A stretch of DNA of 64,000 nt, from positions 124,001 to 188,000 of the forward strand of contig NZ_SCVD01000019.1 of assembly GCF_004297125.1 (NCBI RefSeq), given 5' to 3'. Shown here piece by piece: positions 59,376 through 64,000 of the stretch. The first letter of the stretch is position 1; each line of letters opens with the position of its first letter. Position numbers and translations under genes: made by a program. Below the pieces are notes generated by a model that had not been told where the DNA came from, made no database searches, and worked only from the letters and a program-made list of their open reading frames with translations. Source of the DNA: Phenylobacterium sp. (GTDB lineage: Bacteria > Pseudomonadota > Alphaproteobacteria > Caulobacterales > Caulobacteraceae).

Positions 59376-59735
59376 TCAGCGCTTCAGCGGATCGTGCCCC
59401 CAGTTCATCAGGCTCCAGCGCCAGCGGGTGTCGCTGACGTCGCCCCCGGTCCTGTGGGCCTGGGGACGCTGGGCCAGATGACGGCGGCAGTAGCCGATGA
59501 CCTTCTTCATGTGGCGGTAGTCGGCGTCGGTCAGGTCGGCGACGGCCGTGTCGCGGATCGCCAGGATCCTGCTCGCCGACTGGCGGCCGACCGATTCGGC
59601 CTCGCCCCTGCGCACCATGCCGACCTTCCGACTTTGCGGGGTGTCCAGCCAGGCGCGCAGCTCGGCCTGCGTCATGTTGGCCAGGCGGGCGAACTCCCTG
59701 CGGATCGCGGCCTCGTCTTCGGGGCTCAGGTGCAT
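59376..59735 (-). CDS. DUF3140 family protein
   Basis: The 119-residue product has MHLSPEDEAAIRREFARLAN, DLTDADYRHMKKVIGYCRRH then DVSDTRWRWSLMNWGHDPLK, the DUF3140 pattern. Helical, soluble, with no recognised function. The ATG at 59735 gives the family start; the frame is open to 59792. It lies between tldD and ctaC. Confidence 0.8.
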   Translation of the reverse strand: MHLSPEDEAAIRREFARLANMTQAELRAWLDTPQSRKVGMVRRGEAESVGRQSASRILAIRDTAVADLTDADYRHMKKVIGYCRRHLAQRPQAHRTGGDVSDTRWRWSLMNWGHDPLKR

Positions 59736-59944
59736 CAAAACCGCCTTCGGATAACGGGGTGTCGCGCGCACCCGCCCTGTAAGGGCTCCCAACGCCTTGG
59801 CAAGCTTCGGGGATGCGCGTATGGACCGCCGCGAAGGGGCCGGTCGGGCGTCGCGTATGCCGCGTCCGCGCGTCCCGTTCCGAAGTCGTCGGAGGTTTCC
59901 CGCCCGTCTCGCGGGGCGTCGCCGGCCAGAGAGACCGAGGGGAC

Positions 59945-60937
59945 ATGAAGTCGAGCTTTCACGGATTGCGGACGCGGGCGGCGGGGGCCCTCGCGGGCGC
60001 GGCGACGGCGTTCTGGGGCGCGGCGGCGATGGCCGCCGACAAGTACGGCCAGCCGACCGACGGCGCGATCGACCTCCAGCCGGGTGTGACGCCGCTGCGC
60101 GAGCACGCCATCTGGTTCCACAACGTGATCCTGCTGCCGATCATCACGATCATCACGCTGTTCGTGGCGGCGCTGCTGATCTGGGTGATCGTCCGCTACA
60201 ACAAGCGGGCCAATCCGGTTCCGGCGAAGTTCAGCCACAACACCGCGATCGAGGTGGCCTGGACGCTGATCCCGGTGCTGATCCTGGTCGGCATCTCGAT
60301 CTTCTCGTTCCGGCTGCTGTTCGCCTACAACGACATGCCGAAGCCCGACCTGACCATCAAGGCGACGGGCTATCAGTGGTACTGGGGTTACGAATACCCC
60401 GACCAGAAGATCGGCGAGTTCATCTCCAACGTCCTTCCGGAAGACCAGGCCAAGGCCAAGGGCGAGCCCTACAAGCTGGCCGTGACCGAGCCGCTGGTGG
60501 TGCCGATCAACAAGGTGGTGCGGGTCCAAGTGACCGGCGCCGACGTGATCCACGCCTTCGCCGTGCCGTCCTTCGGGATCATCACCGACGCGGTCCCCGG
60601 CCGCCTGAACGAGACCTGGTTCAAGGCCGACCGCCTCGGCACCTACTACGGCAACTGCCGCGAACTGTGCGGCGTGGACCACGCGTTCATGCCGATCGAG
60701 GTCCGGGTCGTGACCCAGGCCGAGTTCGACGCCTGGGTCGCCGGCAAGGGCGGCTCCAAGCCGGGCGCCGCGCCCGCGGCCCCCGCCGCGCCGGCCGCCG
60801 CTGACGCCGCCGCGTCGGGCCAGCCGGCCGCCGCGACCGCGCAGGTCAATCCCGCCGCCCCGCCTCCCGCGACGCCGGAGCCCAAGGCTCCCGCCGCCGC
60901 CACCACGCCCGCGCCTTCGGCGCCGGCCGCGAAATAA
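59945..60937 (+). CDS. ctaC: Cytochrome c oxidase subunit II
   Basis: The 330-residue precursor has a signal peptide (ending AAAMA), two transmembrane helices (near [20 protein letters not shown] and [15 protein letters not shown]) and a cupredoxin CuA domain with [14 protein letters not shown] and [13 protein letters not shown] (Cys, Cys, His, Met ligands). A ~60-residue Ala/Pro-rich tail ends the protein, longer than usual. It takes electrons from cytochrome c. The ATG at 59945 is chosen for the signal peptide; the frame is open from 59813. Confidence 0.96.
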   Translation: MKSSFHGLRTRAAGALAGAATAFWGAAAMAADKYGQPTDGAIDLQPGVTPLREHAIWFHNVILLPIITIITLFVAALLIWVIVRYNKRANPVPAKFSHNTAIEVAWTLIPVLILVGISIFSFRLLFAYNDMPKPDLTIKATGYQWYWGYEYPDQKIGEFISNVLPEDQAKAKGEPYKLAVTEPLVVPINKVVRVQVTGADVIHAFAVPSFGIITDAVPGRLNETWFKADRLGTYYGNCRELCGVDHAFMPIEVRVVTQAEFDAWVAGKGGSKPGAAPAAPAAPAAADAAASGQPAAATAQVNPAAPPPATPEPKAPAAATTPAPSAPAAK

Positions 60938-60954
60938 GCTCAGGACCGCGTAAG

Positions 60955-62631
60955 ATGGCTGAAGCCGCTCACGATCACGACAAGGCCCACGGGTACGGCC
61001 ACAGCCATGAGGGCGAACACGTCCCGGGCTTCTTCACCCGCTGGTTCTTCTCCACGAACCACAAGGACATCGGCACGCTCTACATCATCTTCGCCATCAT
61101 GGCGGGGATCGTGGGCGGCGCCCTGTCCGGCCTCATCCGCTGGGAGCTCATGGAGCCGGGCATCCAGGTCTTCACCAAGGGCAGCCTGCTCGACAGCCTC
61201 GGGATGATCGAGGCCTCGAAGCACGGCTACAACGCCGTGGTCACCGCCCACGCCCTGATCATGATCTTCTTCATGGTCATGCCGGCGATGATCGGCGGGT
61301 TCGGGAACTGGTTCGTGCCGCTGATGATCGGCGCGCCGGACATGGCGTTCCCGCGGATGAACAACATCTCCTTCTGGCTGCTCGTGGCGGCCTGGGTGCT
61401 GCTGCTGTGCTCGATGTTCGTCGACGGCGGCCCGGGCAAGGGCTTCGGTGGCGGCTGGACGCTCTATCCGCCGCTGTCGACCTCGGGCCATACGGGGCCG
61501 TCGATGGACTTGGCGATCCTCTCGGTCCACTTGGCCGGCGCCAGCTCGATCCTGGGTTCGATCAACTTCATCACCACGATCTTCAACATGCGCGCGCCGG
61601 GCATGACCCTGCACCGTATGCCGCTGTTCGTCTGGTCGGTGCTGGTGACCGTGTTCCTGCTGCTGCTCTCGCTGCCCGTGCTGGCCGGCGCGATCACCAT
61701 GCTGCTGACGGACCGCAACTTCCACACCCACTTCTTCGACGCCGCCGGCGGCGGCGACCCGGTGATGTTCCAGCACCTGTTCTGGTTCTTCGGGCACCCG
61801 GAAGTGTACATCCTGATCCTGCCCGGCTTCGGCATGATCTCGCACATCGTGGCCACCTTCTCGCGCAAGCCGGTCTTCGGCTACCTCGCGATGGCCTACG
61901 CCATGGTGGCCATCGGCTTCATCGGCTTCGTCGTGTGGGCCCACCACATGTACACGGTCGGCATGGGCATCGAGCTGCGCGCCTACTTCGTGGCCGCGAC
62001 GATGGTCATCGCGGTGCCGACGGGCGTGAAGGTGTTCTCGTGGATCGCCACGATGTGGGGCGGCTCCATCGACTTCAAGACACCCATGCTCTGGGCGATC
62101 GGCTTCATCTTCCTGTTCACGGTGGGCGGCGTCACGGGCGTGGTCCTGGCCAACGCCGGCATCGACTACAGCCTGCACGACACCTACTACGTGGTCGCCC
62201 ACTTCCACTACGTGCTGTCGCTCGGCGCCGTGTTCGCGATCTTCGCGGGCTTCTACTACTGGTTCGAGAAGATGTGGGGCGTGAAGTACAACGAGTTCCT
62301 CGGCGCCCTGCACTTCTGGATCACCTTCGTCGGCGTGAACCTGATCTTCTTCCCGCAGCACTTCCTGGGCCTCCAGGGCATGCCGCGTCGTTATGTCGAC
62401 TATCCGGAGGGCTTCGCCTACTGGAACAAGATCTCGACGTACGGCTACGAGATCACCGCGGTCGGCGTCCTCCTGTTCCTGATCATCCTGGCCGAGGCTG
62501 CGATCCGTCGCCGCAAGGCCGAGGCCAATCCCTGGGGCGAAGGCGCGACCACGCTGGAATGGACGCTCTCCTCGCCGCCGCCGTTCCACCAGTTCAACGA
62601 GCTGCCGGTGGTGAAGCCCGACGTCCACTAG
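60955..62631 (+). CDS. ctaD: Cytochrome c oxidase subunit I
   Basis: The 558-residue product has the heme a and heme a3/CuB ligand motifs: [34 protein letters not shown] (the CuB His and cross-linked Tyr), [11 protein letters not shown] and [18 protein letters not shown]. It is the catalytic subunit of an aa3-type oxidase pumping protons. It begins with His-rich [20 protein letters not shown]. It lies 17 bp after ctaC. Confidence 0.97.
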   Translation: MAEAAHDHDKAHGYGHSHEGEHVPGFFTRWFFSTNHKDIGTLYIIFAIMAGIVGGALSGLIRWELMEPGIQVFTKGSLLDSLGMIEASKHGYNAVVTAHALIMIFFMVMPAMIGGFGNWFVPLMIGAPDMAFPRMNNISFWLLVAAWVLLLCSMFVDGGPGKGFGGGWTLYPPLSTSGHTGPSMDLAILSVHLAGASSILGSINFITTIFNMRAPGMTLHRMPLFVWSVLVTVFLLLLSLPVLAGAITMLLTDRNFHTHFFDAAGGGDPVMFQHLFWFFGHPEVYILILPGFGMISHIVATFSRKPVFGYLAMAYAMVAIGFIGFVVWAHHMYTVGMGIELRAYFVAATMVIAVPTGVKVFSWIATMWGGSIDFKTPMLWAIGFIFLFTVGGVTGVVLANAGIDYSLHDTYYVVAHFHYVLSLGAVFAIFAGFYYWFEKMWGVKYNEFLGALHFWITFVGVNLIFFPQHFLGLQGMPRRYVDYPEGFAYWNKISTYGYEITAVGVLLFLIILAEAAIRRRKAEANPWGEGATTLEWTLSSPPPFHQFNELPVVKPDVH

Positions 62632-62640
62632 GGACCGAAG

Positions 62641-62667
62641 GCCCCCTTCGGGACGACTTTCGGGGGC
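62641..62667 (+). terminator. Hairpin between ctaD and ctaB
   Basis: GCCCCC (62641-62646) can pair with GGGGGC (62662-62667). A G-rich loop with TTCGGGACGAC lies between. There is no T-run, so it may weaken rather than stop read-through to ctaB and lower assembly-factor output relative to the subunits. Confidence 0.4.
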
Positions 62668-62717
62668 GCGTTCCGGACACGGGGCGCGCCCTTCCGACAT
62701 TCTGAGAGTAAGATCGC

Positions 62718-63689
62718 ATGGCCATGGCTACGGCCCACACCACTCCCCGCGCGGCCGCCCGCTGGCAGGACTTCCTGCAGCTCCTGAAACCGCGCGTCAT
62801 GTCGCTGGTGATCTTCACCGCGCTCACCGGCCTGATCTGCGCGCCGGACCGGATCAATCCGATCCTGGCGGCGGTGGCGGTGCTCTGCATCGCCGTGGGC
62901 GCGGGCGCGTCGGCCTCGCTCAACATGTGGTACGACGCCGACATCGACGCGAAGATGCGCCGCACGCGCGGCCGGCCGGTGCCCTCGGGCAGGGTCCAGG
63001 GCGCGGACGCCCTGGCGCTGGGCGTCGTGCTGTCGCTGTTCTCCGTCATGCTGATGGGGATGGCGCTGAACTGGCTCGCCGCGGGCCTGCTGGCCTTCAC
63101 CATCGCCTTCTACGCCGTGGTCTACACCATGTGGCTGAAGCGCTGGACGGCGCAGAACATCGTCATCGGCGGCCTGGCCGGCGCCCTGCCGCCGGTGATC
63201 GGCTGGGCCGCGGCCACGGGCACGGCTCCGCTGAACGCCTGGCTCCTGTGCGCCATCATCTTCATGTGGACCCCGCCGCACTTCTGGGCGCTGTCGCTGT
63301 ACACGTCCGAAGACTACGCCAAGGCCGGCGTGCCGATGATGCCGGTGGTCAAGGGCGCGGCCTCCACCCGCCTGCAGATCCTGGTCTACAGCCTGCTGCT
63401 GATCCCGGTATGCATCGCCCCGGCCTTCACCGGCCTGGGCGGCGCGGGCTACCTGGCCGTCTCCGGCCTGGGCGGGCTGGTGTTCCTGCTGCTGGCCTGG
63501 CGGCTCTACCGCAGCCTGGCGGGCGAGGCGGCTGATCCGCGCAACGACGACGGCCTCTACGACGTGCGGGCGGGGGCGCGGGACGCCCGCAACCTGTTCG
63601 CCTTCTCGATCCTGTACCTGGCGCTGCTGTTCGCGACCCTGCTCGCCGAGCACCTGATGGGCGCGACCCCGCTGGAGCTGTTCCGATGA
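62718..63689 (+). CDS. ctaB: Protoheme IX farnesyltransferase (heme O synthase)
   Basis: The 323-residue UbiA-superfamily membrane protein has NMWYDADIDAKMRRTRGRP and FYAVVYTMWLKRWTAQN, as in CtaB/COX10, and TPPHFWALSLY. It attaches farnesyl to heme b to make heme o for the oxidase. Its start is ATG at 62718 (a second ATG follows two codons later). The stop overlaps the coxF ATG (ATGA). Confidence 0.96.
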   Translation: MAMATAHTTPRAAARWQDFLQLLKPRVMSLVIFTALTGLICAPDRINPILAAVAVLCIAVGAGASASLNMWYDADIDAKMRRTRGRPVPSGRVQGADALALGVVLSLFSVMLMGMALNWLAAGLLAFTIAFYAVVYTMWLKRWTAQNIVIGGLAGALPPVIGWAAATGTAPLNAWLLCAIIFMWTPPHFWALSLYTSEDYAKAGVPMMPVVKGAASTRLQILVYSLLLIPVCIAPAFTGLGGAGYLAVSGLGGLVFLLLAWRLYRSLAGEAADPRNDDGLYDVRAGARDARNLFAFSILYLALLFATLLAEHLMGATPLELFR

Positions 63690-63838
63690 GCGATCCCAAC
63701 CGCGAGGACGACGCGGCCGCGAGGGCCCGCAGGGGCCGCAACATCGCCATCGCGCTAGGCCTCGTGGCCTTCGTGATCCTGGTCTATGTGGTCACTGTCG
63801 TGAGGATGGGAGCCAGTGTCGCAAACCGGCCTTTCTGA
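63686..63838 (+). CDS. coxF: CoxF-like small membrane protein
   Basis: The 50-residue product has a basic N-terminus (MSDPNREDDAAARARRGRN) and one transmembrane helix (IAIALGLVAFVILVYVVTVV). Such small CoxF proteins sit between ctaB and ctaG in alphaproteobacterial aa3 oxidase operons; they aid assembly in an undefined way. The start overlaps ctaB by four bases, and the ctaG start lies inside this gene. Confidence 0.75.
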   Translation: MSDPNREDDAAARARRGRNIAIALGLVAFVILVYVVTVVRMGASVANRPF

Positions 63839-64000
63839 GATCGAGCGCAAGCGGAACGTCAAGGTCGCGGTCATCTGCGCCTTCACGTTCTTCTTCATGA
63901 CCGGCGCAGCCTTCGCCGCCGTGCCGATCTACCGGATGTTCTGTCAGGTCACGGGCTTCGACGGCGCGACCCGCCGCGCCACGGCGGCCTCGGACCAGGT
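63816..64000 (+). CDS. ctaG: Cytochrome c oxidase assembly protein CtaG/Cox11 (3' truncated by window end)
   Basis: A GTG start at 63816, 23 bases inside coxF, gives MSQTGLSEIERKRNVK, then a transmembrane helix (VAVICAFTFFFMTGAAFAAV) and PIYRMFCQVTGFDG, the Cox11 signature with the copper-handling Cys. CtaG delivers copper to the CuB site of subunit I. Only the first 61 residues are in the window. Confidence 0.9.
   Translation, partial: MSQTGLSEIERKRNVKVAVICAFTFFFMTGAAFAAVPIYRMFCQVTGFDGATRRATAASDQ

Noticed and set aside
59736-59944. Possible LexA box at GTTCCGAAGTCGTC upstream of ctaC
   Set aside because: The second half is GTCG; not a match.
1-64000. tRNA, rRNA or tmRNA genes
   Set aside because: No gap shows the T-loop/anticodon pattern or rRNA-like sequence; most gaps are under 250 bp and occupied by palindromes or promoters.

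Overview
The window reads as high-GC alphaproteobacterial chromosome, most like Caulobacterales (a Phenylobacterium/Caulobacter-type genome). The reasons are an aa3 oxidase run (ctaC-ctaD-ctaB-coxF-ctaG), a tldE-cysQ-DUF4170-DUF374-waaA-lpxK envelope block, two copies of the alphaproteobacterial LexA box GTTC-N7-GTTC, many ATGA/GTGA start-stop overlaps, and several families of intergenic palindromes. No rRNA, tRNA, insertion sequence, prophage or CRISPR array was seen. Almost every base is in a gene; the only gene-free stretch over 300 bases is 42553-42945.

Layout. 1-5925: end of a CDP-deoxysugar operon (dehydratase end, C-methyltransferase, epimerase, sugar reductase/epimerase, acetyltransferase) facing a TPR-GT41 O-glycosyltransferase. 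5959-10039: SemiSWEET, a soluble HisKA_2 kinase, purD, an SRPBCC protein and an APH-fold kinase. 10036-23327 (mainly minus): lpxK, waaA, a CDF metal exporter, a DUF374 acyltransferase, MsbA, two orphan genes among palindromes (one with a LexA box), a GST, DUF4170, CysQ, TldE/PmbA, MAPEG and UbiD, with one plus-strand tyrosine phosphatase. 23385-30470: a small protein, PagL-like lipid A deacylase, an RTX protein, the DUF1800/DUF1501 pair and a TPR-methyltransferase. 30475-41638: a coupled ggt-ydeI-yjbR-yjbR operon, a VirJ/AcvB hydrolase, an S1-type protease of lower GC, a VOC protein, a lysine-methyltransferase-like enzyme, a hybrid histidine kinase, a third YjbR protein, and a TetR-desaturase operon with a clear operator. 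41635-50962: ubiA, an ABC exporter, a DUF559 nuclease bracketed by inverted palindromic units, SOS-boxed ycaQ, ppk2, rsmE, gshA and a CYTH protein. 50966-57632: DUF427, a POT peptide symporter and two tandem TonB-dependent receptors that share an identical 33-nt upstream element. 57900-64000: tldD, DUF3140 and the cytochrome oxidase operon, which runs off the window.

Themes. Envelope construction dominates: CDP-sugars, Kdo-lipid A synthesis and export, lipid A deacylation and lysyl-PG hydrolysis. Glutathione and peptide metabolism recur (gshA, ggt, GST, POT, TldD/TldE). The best candidates for something undescribed are (1) the DUF559 nuclease gene sitting exactly between inverted REP-like units, an arrangement like that of REP-associated transposases; (2) an orphan gene whose start codon abuts a LexA box and which may be leaderless; (3) the SOS box in front of the crosslink glycosylase gene ycaQ; and (4) the 33-nt element shared by the twin receptors. 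All functional calls come from reading sequence motifs; no database search was run.
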